Assembly (NCBI GenBank): GCA_019241805.1
Contig: JAFAWL010000403.1
Coordinates: forward strand, 1-34,032
Origin: Actinomycetota bacterium
GTDB lineage: Bacteria > Actinomycetota > Actinomycetes > Mycobacteriales > Jatrophihabitantaceae
Direction: 5' to 3'
DNA: 34,032 bases
Positions 7,158 to 14,285 of the stretch are shown here, in pieces. Every line of letters begins with the position of its first letter. The stretch's first letter is position 1. Made by a program: the position numbers and the translations under genes. The notes beneath the pieces are model-generated. The model did not search any database. It was not told where the DNA came from and worked only from the letters and a program-made list of their open reading frames with translations.

Positions 7158-7648
7158 GCGATCTTCGAGACCTGTCCGTGACGACCCTTGACGGAAAGCC
7201 GACCACGTTCGGTGAGCTCGTCGGAGACCGCGTCGCGCTCGTCGTCAACGTCGCGAGTCGCTGCGGTCTTACCCCGCAGTACGACAAGCTCGAGGCACTT
7301 CAGCGCGAATTGGGCGACGACGGTTTCACCGTCCTCGGCTTTCCGTGCAACCAATTCGCCGGGCAGGAGCCGGGCACGAACGAGGAGATCGCCGAGTTCT
7401 GCTCGAGCACTTACGGCGTCAGCTTTCCGATCACTGACAAGGTCGAGGTGAACGGGTCCGACCGCGATCCCGTCTACGAGGTGCTGACGCAAAACCGTGA
7501 TGCCGACGGTGAGGCCGGCGACGTCAAATGGAACTTCGAGAAGTTTCTGGTCGCCGCCGACGGTAACGTGCTGGCTCGCTTTCGGCCGCGGGTCGAGCCG
7601 GACGCGCCCGAGGTGCGCTCGGCGATCGACGCCGCGCTGGCGGGCTGA
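7154..7648 (+). CDS. Glutathione peroxidase family (thiol peroxidase, Cys form)
   Basis: A 164-aa protein of the GPx fold that reduces hydrogen or organic peroxides. The GTG start overlaps the P450 stop as GTGA, indicating translational coupling. Peroxidatic Cys37 lies in NVASRCGLTPQY (Cys, not selenocysteine), a second Cys65 in GFPCNQFAGQEP, and the KWNFEKFL motif gives Trp126 and Asn127 of the catalytic tetrad with the Gln of the FAGQEP loop. Since actinobacteria of this kind use mycothiol, the physiological reductant is more likely thioredoxin or a mycothiol system than glutathione; that is inference. Length is normal for the bacterial BsaA/BtuE-like group. Confidence 0.95.
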   Translation: MSDLRDLSVTTLDGKPTTFGELVGDRVALVVNVASRCGLTPQYDKLEALQRELGDDGFTVLGFPCNQFAGQEPGTNEEIAEFCSSTYGVSFPITDKVEVNGSDRDPVYEVLTQNRDADGEAGDVKWNFEKFLVAADGNVLARFRPRVEPDAPEVRSAIDAALAG

Positions 7649-7739
7649 ACATCGCGACTTACGACGCCCCACGCTTTCGAACCGGTTTGTCGGCAGCGGC
7701 GCAGCGCTGAGTACGTCCGTCGTCGGGACGGAGCAAGAT

Positions 7740-10349
7740 GTGCCAGTGACCGCCGGCAAGCCCACCTCGCGGGAGACCACCTCGCGGGAGACCACCTCGC
7801 GGGCAATCACGTCGCGGGGAATGCTGCGCGTCTACCTTGGCGCGGCCCCAGGCGTCGGTAAGACCTACGCGATGCTGGAGGAGGGTGCGCGCAAGCGGGC
7901 GCGCGGTGGCGATGTCGTCGTCGCCCTGGCCGAGACCTACGAGCGACCCCACACCATCGACCGGCTCGCCGGTCTGGAGGTGCTTCCGCGCCGGGCGATC
8001 AGCGATCGCGGCGACGCGTCCCGGGAGATGGACGTGGACGCCGTACTGGCCCGAGCGCCGCGCCTGGCCCTGGTCGACGAATTGGCCCACACCAACGTTC
8101 CCGGCAGCCGTAACGACAAGCGGTGGCAGGACGTCGAAGAACTGCTCGCCGCAGGTATCGACGTGATCTCCACCGTGAACGTGCAGCACCTCGAGTCGCT
8201 CAACGACGTCGTGCGGCGCATCACCGATGTCACGGAGCAAGAGACTGTTCCCGACGCCGTCGTGCGGGCCGCGGATCAGATCGAGCTCGTCGACATGACG
8301 CCCGAAGCCCTGCGCCGACGCATGGCGCACGGCAACATCTATCCGCCCGAGCGGATCGACGCCGCACTCGGCAACTACTTCCGTCCCGGCAACCTGACCG
8401 CATTGCGCGAACTTGCGCTGCTGTGGTTGGCCGACCGCGTCGAGGAGGGCCTGCAGCGATACCGCGGTGAGCATGACATCACCGGCCCGTGGGAGACGCG
8501 CGAACGCATCGTCGTCGCATTGACCGGCGGCGCCGAGGGCGACGCCCTGATCCGCCGCGCCGGCCGGATCGCGGCTCGCTCGGTCGGTGCCGATCTGCTC
8601 GCCGTGCACGTTTCGCGCAGCGACGGGCTGAGTGGTCCGGGGGTCGCCGCCCTGGTATCCCAGCGATTGCTCGTCGAATCGCTGGGCGGCACGTATCACT
8701 CGGTCGTCGGCGACAACATTCCGCAAGCACTGCTCGACTTCGCGCGCAGCGTCGACGCGACCCAGATCGTGCTGGGCGTGTCGCGTCGACGGCCCTGGTC
8801 GGCCGCACTCGGTGGCGGGACCAGCGCGACCGTGATCCGGGGATCCGGTCCGATCGACGTGCACATGGTGACGCACGAGTTCGCCGGTCGCGGCCTCGGC
8901 CTGCCCCGCCTGGGCGGCGGACTGACCCGAACGCGGCAAGCAACCGGCTGGGCATTCGCGGCGATCGTGCTGGCCGCGATGACTCCGGCCCTCGCGGCCG
9001 GCCGCTCGCAAGTCTCGTTCGCGAGCGATCTCTGCCTCTATCTGTTGGCCGTCATCCTGACAAGCCTGCTCGGTGGGTTCTATCCCGCGTTGGTCTGCGC
9101 CTTCGCCGGCACGTTGCTGCTCAATTACTATTTCGCGCCGCCGATCCACACGCTGAACATCGCCTCCCGCAACAACATCCTGGCCTTAATCATCTTTCTG
9201 CTGGTGGCAGCGCTGGTGTCACGGGCCGTCGATCTGGCCGCCCGGCGATCCGCGCTGGCCGCCCGGGCCGCCGCCGAGGCGGAGACGATGTCGACGTTGG
9301 CGGGCAGTCTGTTACGAGGGGCTGACGCGTTGCCGGCTTTGCTGCAGCGGGTGGAGGAGACCTTCGGGATGCGCAGCGTCAGCCTGCTGCGGCGGGCGTC
9401 GCGTACGGGTCCGGTCGGTTGGGACGTGCTGGCGAGGACCGGTCCCGAGGCAGCACGGTCACCCGCGGAGGGTGACTGCGTCGTCGACATCGACGCCGAG
9501 CAGGTGCTCGTGCTGTGCGGCCCCGCACTTCCGGCCGAGGACCACCGAGTGCTCACGGCCTTCGCTGCTCAGGTGGCGGTGGCCTATCGGCAGCGAGAGC
9601 TCGCCGAGGTTGCTCGCACCGTGCAGCCCCTGGCCGAGTCGGAACGTGCCCGCACGGCTCTGCTCAATGCGGTCAGCCACGATCTGCGCACGCCGATCGC
9701 CTCGGCCAAGGCCGCGGTGTCGAGCCTGCGCGCGCCCGACGTCGCGTGGTCGGAGGCGGATCGCCGCGAACTTCTCGGCAGCGCGGACGCGGCCCTCGAC
9801 CGGCTCACCGACCTGGTGACGAACCTGCTCGACCTGTCGCGGCTGCAGGCCGGCGTGCTGCCGGTGCTACCCGGACCGGTCGGGCTGGACGACGTGGTCG
9901 CCCACGCCCTCGGCCACCTCACGGCAAGTGCTGGTCGAGTCGTCGTCGATGTGCCCAGTGAACTGCCCGAGGTCGAGGCCGACGCCGGTCTGCTCGAACG
10001 GGTCGTCGCCAATCTCGTACAGAACGCGCTGCGCTACGCCCCCGCGCAGACGCCCGTGCGCGTCACCGGCAGTGCGTTCGCCGACCGGGTCGAGTTGCGT
10101 GTCGTCGACCGTGGTCCCGGTATCCAACTGCCGGAGGCCGCCTTCGCCGCCTTCCAGCGGCTCGACGATGCGCCGTCGGGCGCCGGAGTCGGTCTTGGGC
10201 TGGCGATCGTGCGTGGCTTCGTCGAAGCGATGGGTGGCCAGGTCGAGATCGAGCAGACGCCCGGCGGGGGAGCGACACTCGTTGTGAGCCTGCGGACGGC
10301 CGCGGGACTGCTGCGCGGGGGTCGAGTCATCTCCGGTGGCCCGGCGTGA
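7740..10349 (+). CDS. kdpD: KdpD-type sensor histidine kinase
   Basis: An 869-aa sensor kinase of the potassium/osmotic-stress system. I choose the GTG at 7740 because GGAG lies 6 nt before it; GTG 7746 or ATG 7823 are alternatives. The first 27 residues are a low-complexity Thr-Ser-Arg repeat (15-bp tandem array). Then come the KdpD N-terminal domain with Walker A GAAPGVGKT (about residues 34-42), a universal-stress-protein domain (from RERIVVALTGG), four membrane helices (DUF4118), a GAF-like region, HisKA with phospho-acceptor His at about 647 (AVSHDLRTPIAS) and HATPase_c (NALRYAP, DRGPGIQ, GVGLGLAIV). It couples to kdpE through a GTGA overlap. No kdpFABC pump genes are adjacent, so its target lies elsewhere or differs. 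Confidence 0.95.
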   Translation: MPVTAGKPTSRETTSRETTSRAITSRGMLRVYLGAAPGVGKTYAMLEEGARKRARGGDVVVALAETYERPHTIDRLAGLEVLPRRAISDRGDASREMDVDAVLARAPRLALVDELAHTNVPGSRNDKRWQDVEELLAAGIDVISTVNVQHLESLNDVVRRITDVTEQETVPDAVVRAADQIELVDMTPEALRRRMAHGNIYPPERIDAALGNYFRPGNLTALRELALLWLADRVEEGLQRYRGEHDITGPWETRERIVVALTGGAEGDALIRRAGRIAARSVGADLLAVHVSRSDGLSGPGVAALVSQRLLVESLGGTYHSVVGDNIPQALLDFARSVDATQIVLGVSRRRPWSAALGGGTSATVIRGSGPIDVHMVTHEFAGRGLGLPRLGGGLTRTRQATGWAFAAIVLAAMTPALAAGRSQVSFASDLCLYLLAVILTSLLGGFYPALVCAFAGTLLLNYYFAPPIHTLNIASRNNILALIIFLLVAALVSRAVDLAARRSALAARAAAEAETMSTLAGSLLRGADALPALLQRVEETFGMRSVSLLRRASRTGPVGWDVLARTGPEAARSPAEGDCVVDIDAEQVLVLCGPALPAEDHRVLTAFAAQVAVAYRQRELAEVARTVQPLAESERARTALLNAVSHDLRTPIASAKAAVSSLRAPDVAWSEADRRELLGSADAALDRLTDLVTNLLDLSRLQAGVLPVLPGPVGLDDVVAHALGHLTASAGRVVVDVPSELPEVEADAGLLERVVANLVQNALRYAPAQTPVRVTGSAFADRVELRVVDRGPGIQLPEAAFAAFQRLDDAPSGAGVGLGLAIVRGFVEAMGGQVEIEQTPGGGATLVVSLRTAAGLLRGGRVISGGPA
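7763..7822. repeat. 15-bp tandem repeat, four units, in frame in kdpD
   Basis: CACCTCGCGGGAGAC at 7763 and 7778, then diverged copies at 7793 and 7808. They encode TSRET, TSRET, TSRAI and TSRGM at the N-terminus of KdpD, just before the conserved domain. Confidence 0.92.
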
Positions 10350-11023
10350 CCCGGGTGCTGATCGTCGATGACGAACGTCCGCTGGTGCGCGCGCTCGCGA
10401 TGAACCTGAGCGCACGCGGATATGAAGTGGTCGAGGCCGACACCGCCGGCCACGCGCTCACCGCGACGGCCCAGCAGGAGCCGGACGTGATCTTGCTCGA
10501 TCTCGGCCTGCCCGATCTCGGCGGTCTCGACGTCATCCGGGGTGTGCGCCACTACAGCCAGGTGCCGATCATCGTCATTTCGGCGCGTACCGGCAGCGCG
10601 GACAAGGTCAGCGCGCTCGACCTCGGGGCCGACGACTACGTAACCAAGCCGTTCAGCATCGATGAACTGCTCGCCCGTGTCCGCGCCGCGACCCGACGAG
10701 CCGGAGTCAGTGATGCGATCACCACGGTCACCGTCGGGACGGCTCGCGTCGATGTGCTGGCCAAGACCGTGACCGGCGCCGGTGGGCAGCGCATCCATCT
10801 GACCCCGACCGAGTGGCATCTGCTCGAACTCTTGATCCGGCACCCGGGCCGCCTCGTCACAAGCCGGGCCCTGCTCACCGAGCTTCGCGGCGCGCCCGAG
10901 CACACCGACCCGAGTTACCTGCGGATCTACATGGCGCAGCTGCGTCGCAAACTCGAACCCGAGCCCAGCCGCCCGCAACACCTGATCACCGAACCCGGCA
11001 TGGGATACCGGTTCCAACCCTGA
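10346..11023 (+). CDS. kdpE: KdpE response regulator (OmpR/winged-helix type)
   Basis: A 225-aa two-component regulator, the partner of the kinase just upstream; its GTG overlaps the kdpD stop by 4 nt. The receiver domain (about residues 1-115) has the acidic pair in IVDDE, phospho-acceptor Asp52 in VILLDLGLPD, a Ser/Thr switch in VISART and Lys in TKPF. The trans_reg_C winged helix spans about residues 130-225 (HLTPTEWHLLELLIRHPG, then AQLRRKLEPEP and GMGYRF). In other bacteria KdpE activates kdpFABC under K+ limitation; no such operon is in the window. Length and layout are typical. The gene probably ends the operon, with a gap of about 170 bp before the next gene. Confidence 0.95.
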   Translation: MTRVLIVDDERPLVRALAMNLSARGYEVVEADTAGHALTATAQQEPDVILLDLGLPDLGGLDVIRGVRHYSQVPIIVISARTGSADKVSALDLGADDYVTKPFSIDELLARVRAATRRAGVSDAITTVTVGTARVDVLAKTVTGAGGQRIHLTPTEWHLLELLIRHPGRLVTSRALLTELRGAPEHTDPSYLRIYMAQLRRKLEPEPSRPQHLITEPGMGYRFQP

Positions 11024-11153
11024 GGCCGCCCATCACGGCGACGGGAGGCCTGTATCGCTGGCCGCCGCCGTTTACCTGGCGGTTGGAATCACGGACGCGT
11101 GGGTACTGCTGGGTGGATACTTCGATATACGCCTGAGAGCCTATTGACCGGTC

Positions 11154-11173
11154 GGTCGGCTTTGCCCCCGACC
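11154..11173 (+). terminator. Weak hairpin between kdpE and pcs
   Basis: GGTCGG and CCGACC form a 6-bp stem with an 8-nt loop 130 bp after kdpE. There is no T-run. It may be a terminator or chance. Confidence 0.25.
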
Positions 11174-11183
11174 AGGATGGACG

Positions 11184-11189
11184 TAGGGT
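11184..11189 (+). promoter_or_regulatory. Candidate -10 box of leaderless pcs transcript
   Basis: TAGGGT followed by 6 nt and then the GTG at 11196; no Shine-Dalgarno sequence. Same layout as before the exonuclease III gene. Confidence 0.3.
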
Positions 11190-11195
11190 GCGCGT

Positions 11196-12002
11196 GTGAT
11201 CGAGAACCTCTCGTGCACGCCGGCGCAACGCAGCCAGGCGTGGGCGGTTCACGTATTCACGACGCTGGGCATCGTCGTCGCGATGCTGGCGTTGCGCGAT
11301 GTGCTTATCGGGGACGCGGGAAACGCAATCCTGTGGCTATTGGTGACGCTGATCATCGATGGCGTCGACGGGCCGGTCGCGCGCTGGCTGGTCGTCAAGG
11401 AGCGCGTGCCGCGGATCGACGGCTATGTCCTGGATCTGATCATCGACTACGTCACGTGCGTCATCGTGCCGGCCGCATTCATGTACCAGTTCGAACTGGT
11501 GCCGAACAACGCTTTCGGCCTGGTCGTTCTCGGACTGTTGGTGTTCACCGCAGCCATCTGGTTCTCGCGGGTGGACATGATGGACGAGCAGAACTGGTTC
11601 CGGGGGTTCCCGGCGGCCTGGAACCTCGTCGCGCCGATCCTCTACTTGATGCACGCGCGCACGACCGTCGGCGCCATCGTCACGTTGGTGCTCTCGGTGG
11701 CTTCGCTGACCAACATTCGCGTGCCCCACGTGATGCGCGCTCGCTACCTGCGCTGGGTCACGCTGCCCGTGACCGTGGCCTGGGTCGTGGTGATTGCAAT
11801 CGGTGCGTTTCGCGACCCGTCGCGGCCGTGGATCCTGCGGCCGCTGATGATGGCGGGTTCCGACTACTTCATCCTGTTGGCGATCTGGCAGACGTACCGG
11901 GTCGCGCGCACAAGACGATCAGCGCGGCCGGCTGCGGCGACGCCCGGCATCCCGCCATCTACGACGGCACCGATAGCCCGCGTGCCGGGCGATTCGTCCT
12001 AG
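11196..12002 (+). CDS. pcs: Phosphatidylcholine synthase (CDP-diacylglycerol-choline phosphatidyltransferase)
   Basis: A 268-aa integral membrane CDP-alcohol phosphotransferase. The motif LIIDGVDGPVARWL, followed by DGYVLDLIIDYVT, supplies the Asp/Gly set of the CDP-OH-P signature. Around it are features specific to Pcs rather than phosphatidylglycerol- or phosphatidylinositol-phosphate synthases: the start AWAVHVFTTLG, the segment IDYVTCVIVPAAFMYQ, and a GFPAAWNLV loop after helix 4, all close to rhizobial Pcs. It would condense choline directly with CDP-diacylglycerol to make phosphatidylcholine. About eight hydrophobic segments are visible; the last 35 residues are Arg/Ala/Pro-rich and cytoplasmic-looking. 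Start is GTG with a possible leaderless promoter. The exact substrate is inferred from similarity. Confidence 0.85.
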   Translation: MIENLSCTPAQRSQAWAVHVFTTLGIVVAMLALRDVLIGDAGNAILWLLVTLIIDGVDGPVARWLVVKERVPRIDGYVLDLIIDYVTCVIVPAAFMYQFELVPNNAFGLVVLGLLVFTAAIWFSRVDMMDEQNWFRGFPAAWNLVAPILYLMHARTTVGAIVTLVLSVASLTNIRVPHVMRARYLRWVTLPVTVAWVVVIAIGAFRDPSRPWILRPLMMAGSDYFILLAIWQTYRVARTRRSARPAAATPGIPPSTTAPIARVPGDSS

Positions 12003-12052
12003 CGTCCGGTCAGTCGGTGCGGTCCGCGTTCAGACGGCGGCCGGTGACGCGA

Positions 12053-12523
12053 TCAATCGGCCAGGCGCGCGGGAAAGCCGCCGGTGGCGATGGGTCCCCA
12101 GCGCTCGACCGTGATTCGGAGCAGGCTCTTACCTTGGTCGAGCATCGCGCGGCGGTACTCGACCCAGTCGGAATGTTCCCCGGCGATGCAACGGAAGTAC
12201 TCCACGAGGGGCCCCACCGCGTCCGGGATGTCGAGCACCTCGGCGCTTCCGTCGACCTGCACCCAGGCGCCGCCGAAATCGTCTGACAGCACCAGCACCG
12301 CACACTGTGGTTCGCGGCGCAGGTTTCGGGTCTTGGCCCGTTCCGGATAGGTGGCGACGACGATCCGTCCGGCCTCGTCGACCCCGCCGGTGACGGGGGA
12401 GGACTGCACGGTCCCGTCCGCCCGGCGCGTGATCACGATCATGTGGTGCCGGGGGCGGACGAACTCGAGCAGACCTTCACGGGTGACCGTGGTGGTGGTG
12501 GCAATGGTTCGCGGCATGACCAC
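12053..12523 (-). CDS. PPOX-class (pyridoxamine-phosphate-oxidase fold) flavin/F420-binding protein
   Basis: A 156-aa split-barrel protein. The N-terminal half has VRPRHHMIVITRRADGTVQSSPV, the typical opening of PPOX-class probable F420-dependent enzymes, followed by RIVVATYPERAKTRNLRREP, a cofactor-phosphate binding region with the conserved K-x-RN arrangement. WVQVDGSAEVLD forms the next strand pair. Members bind FMN or F420 and reduce or oxidise small molecules; the reaction here is unknown. Start is GTG at 12523 (VVMPRT); an ATG two codons later (12517) is equally possible. It is transcribed away from the PEP-mutase-like gene, with about 60 bp between the starts, so the two may share a control region. 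Confidence 0.88.
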   Translation of the reverse strand: MVMPRTIATTTTVTREGLLEFVRPRHHMIVITRRADGTVQSSPVTGGVDEAGRIVVATYPERAKTRNLRREPQCAVLVLSDDFGGAWVQVDGSAEVLDIPDAVGPLVEYFRCIAGEHSDWVEYRRAMLDQGKSLLRITVERWGPIATGGFPARLAD

Positions 12524-12584
12524 CAGTCTGCCGCGCCAAATAACGACTGGCCCGTCTTACCGCCGGCGACAAGTATTGCCGGCT

Positions 12585-13442
12585 ATGACCGACACCCCGA
12601 CTGGCGCCCCGACTGGCGCCCCGACTGGCGCCCCGACCGGCACCCCGACCGACCGCTTCCGCGCGCTTCATGTGCCCGGTCATCCCTTGCTGTGTCCCAA
12701 CCCGTGGGATCTCGGATCGGCCCGGGTGCTGGTTTCGCTCGGCTTCGCGGCCTTGGCCACGACGAGCAGTGGCTTCGCCGCGACCCTCGGACGGCCGGAC
12801 GGCCACGTCAGTCGTGAGGAGGCGATCGCACACGCCGCCGCGGTGGCCGAGACCGTGCAGGTGCCGGTGACGGCCGATCTGGAGAACGGCTTCGGCGCCG
12901 ATCCTGCTGCCGCGGCCCGCACGGCCGGGGCCGCCCGGGCCGCGGGGCTGGCTGGCTTCTCGATCGAGGACGCGACCGGCGACTCGGGGGCACCGGTGTT
13001 CGAACTCGGCCGCGCGCGAGAGCGCGTGGAAGCGGCGGCCGAGGCCGCGCATGCCGCTGGCGGAGATACGGTACTCACCGCCCGGGCCGAGAATTACCTG
13101 TACGGTCGCGCCGACCTGGCCGACACGATCGCCCGGCTGCAGGCCTTTCAAGAGGCGGGCGCCGACGTGTTGTACGCCCCCGGGTTGACATCCGTGGCCG
13201 ACATCCGGTCGATGGTCGAGTCGGTGGATCGTCCGGTGAACGTCCTGCTCCTGGCGACCGGTCCGGCGCCGGTCGAGTTGGCCGAGCTGGGCGTTGCTCG
13301 CATCACCGTCGGCGGCGCGTTCGCCTACGCGGCCCTCGGGGCGCTCGCCGAGATCGCGGAGGGTCTGCGTACATCCTCGATCGATGGCTTGTGGACCGGC
13401 GTCCAGCGCGGCCGGGCCGCGGCGCGCGCAGCGTTCGGCTGA
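12585..13442 (+). CDS. Isocitrate lyase / phosphoenolpyruvate mutase family protein
   Basis: A 285-aa TIM-barrel enzyme of the PEP mutase/isocitrate lyase superfamily. Residues 4-22 are a Thr-Gly-Ala-Pro tandem repeat from a 12-bp array; the conserved part begins at about residue 24 (FRALHVPGHPLLCPNPWD). ATTSSGFAATLGRPDG and VTADLENGFG carry the Mg2+-binding acidic residues (D98, E100), TARAENYLYGR a strand-end Arg/Glu, and ARITVGGAFAY the last strands. It lacks the KKCG catalytic loop of true isocitrate lyase, so it is more likely a C-C or P-C bond lyase such as an oxaloacetate hydrolase, 2,3-dimethylmalate lyase or phosphonopyruvate-type enzyme; which one cannot be told. The N-terminal repeat may extend a non-essential leader. 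Confidence 0.9.
   Translation: MTDTPTGAPTGAPTGAPTGTPTDRFRALHVPGHPLLCPNPWDLGSARVLVSLGFAALATTSSGFAATLGRPDGHVSREEAIAHAAAVAETVQVPVTADLENGFGADPAAAARTAGAARAAGLAGFSIEDATGDSGAPVFELGRARERVEAAAEAAHAAGGDTVLTARAENYLYGRADLADTIARLQAFQEAGADVLYAPGLTSVADIRSMVESVDRPVNVLLLATGPAPVELAELGVARITVGGAFAYAALGALAEIAEGLRTSSIDGLWTGVQRGRAAARAAFG
12597..12644. repeat. 12-bp tandem repeat, four units, in frame
   Basis: CCGACTGGCGCC at 12597, 12609 and 12621, with a diverged fourth copy at 12633. Encodes Thr-Gly-Ala-Pro repeats at the N-terminus of the PEP-mutase-like enzyme. Confidence 0.92.
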
Positions 13443-13469
13443 CTGTCGCCGGCGATCACGGCAAACGGG

Positions 13470-13754
13470 TCAGGCGGCCAGCCCGAGATCATGCGCGATG
13501 AGTCGCATCTGGGCCTCGAACCAGGCGGTGTAATCGGTGATTACGCCGTTGAGGTGACCGAACAGTTCGAAGCTGATCGCACCGATGAGGGCGGTCTAGG
13601 CCATGACCGCCCGGGCGATGGTCGCGTCGGCGACCCCCGGCGCGAGCTGGTCGCGCAATCCGCGCAGGTCGGCGCGCACCGAGCCGGGCAGCCGGCGCGT
13701 CGCGAGCGGTCGCAGCGAGTCCGCGGCACTGGCGTCGCGTACGGGCGAGAGCAT
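13470..13754 (-). pseudogene. TetR-family regulator, N-terminally deleted and with a nonsense codon
   Basis: On the minus strand 95 codons from the ATG at 13754 read as a TetR ligand-binding domain: DASAADSLRPLA, then DLRGLRDQLAPGVADATIARAVMA, then a TAG at 13598-13596, then TALIGAISFELFGHLNGVITDYTAWFEAQMRLI in two continuous pieces. In homologues the position of the TAG is typically a Trp (AWTALIG), so a TGG to TAG change explains it. The DNA-binding N-terminus (about 100 residues) is missing: the fragment begins only 2 bp from the -35 box of the divergent oxidoreductase gene. The remnant is therefore doubly inactivated. The TetR_C assignment rests on the FELFGHL-V-TDY-FE pattern common in actinobacterial members. 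Confidence 0.75.
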
Positions 13755-13756
13755 AG

Positions 13757-13780
13757 TTGACAACAGAGAGCACTGCTCTC
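13757..13780 (+). promoter_or_regulatory. Promoter -35 box and TetR-type operator palindrome
   Basis: A consensus TTGACA (13757-13762) is followed by GAGAGCACTGCTCTC (13766-13780), a perfect 7-bp inverted repeat around one central base lying between the -35 and the expected -10. This is a classic repressor site for a TetR protein and controls the Ddn-like gene at 13803. The -10 near 13780-13786 is weak. Confidence 0.6.
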
Positions 13781-13802
13781 GAACGTCTGAAGGTGGGTCG
13801 CC

Positions 13803-14258
13803 ATGAGCAGTACGCAGCGTTACCTCGAGCCCGGCTGGTTCACGCGCAACATTTTCAATCGAAGCGTCCGCGGGCTGACCCGAGCCGGGATCAGCGTGTA
13901 CGGATCCCGCGAGCTACGGGTGCGCGGTCGCAAGAGCGGTGAGTGGCGCAGCACCCCGGTGAACCTGCTGATACTCAACGGACAGCGGTACCTGGTCGCG
14001 CCGCGCGGCGTGACCCAATGGGTGCGCAACCTGCGGGCGGTCGGCACCGGTGAGCTGCGCGTCGGGCGACGGGCCGAAACGTTCTCGGCCGTCGAGCTGC
14101 CCGATGAGGTGAAGGTCCCCGTGCTGCGTGAGTATCTGCGTCGATGGGGCTTCGAGCTGGGGCAGTTTTTCGAAGGCCTGGACAAGAACGCCGACGACCG
14201 GCAACTGGCCCAGATCGCCCCGGGCTTTCCGGTCTTCCGCATTGACGACGCGGCCTGA
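13803..14258 (+). CDS. Nitroreductase-family deazaflavin (F420)-dependent oxidoreductase, Ddn/DUF385-like
   Basis: A 151-aa split-barrel protein of the deazaflavin-dependent nitroreductase family (Ddn/FGD-partner type), which uses reduced F420 to reduce quinones, nitro compounds or other substrates. Motifs: ELRVRGRKSGEWRSTPVNLL, the typical G-R-K-S-G-x-x-R-x-TPV phosphate/cofactor site, then RYLVAPRGVTQWVRNLRA, which matches the family's GG-x-x-x-P-x-W-x-x-N-L segment with a variant PRGVTQW, and ELRVGRR. Start ATG has GAAGGTGGG 5-6 nt upstream. The promoter carries a TetR-type operator, but the divergent regulator gene is broken, so this gene may be constitutively expressed or controlled by a regulator elsewhere. 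It converges on the sigma-factor gene with only 27 bp between stops. Confidence 0.9.
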   Translation: MSSTQRYLEPGWFTRNIFNRSVRGLTRAGISVYGSRELRVRGRKSGEWRSTPVNLLILNGQRYLVAPRGVTQWVRNLRAVGTGELRVGRRAETFSAVELPDEVKVPVLREYLRRWGFELGQFFEGLDKNADDRQLAQIAPGFPVFRIDDAA

Positions 14259-14285
14259 GCTTCGGTCTGCGTCTCGACCGGTCGG

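Noticed and set aside
13489..13804. Minus-strand ORFs of 94 and 87 codons between the PEP-mutase-like and Ddn-like genes
   Set aside because: They are Arg/Pro-rich wrong-frame readings of the TetR remnant, whose true frame shows recognisable TetR_C sequence.
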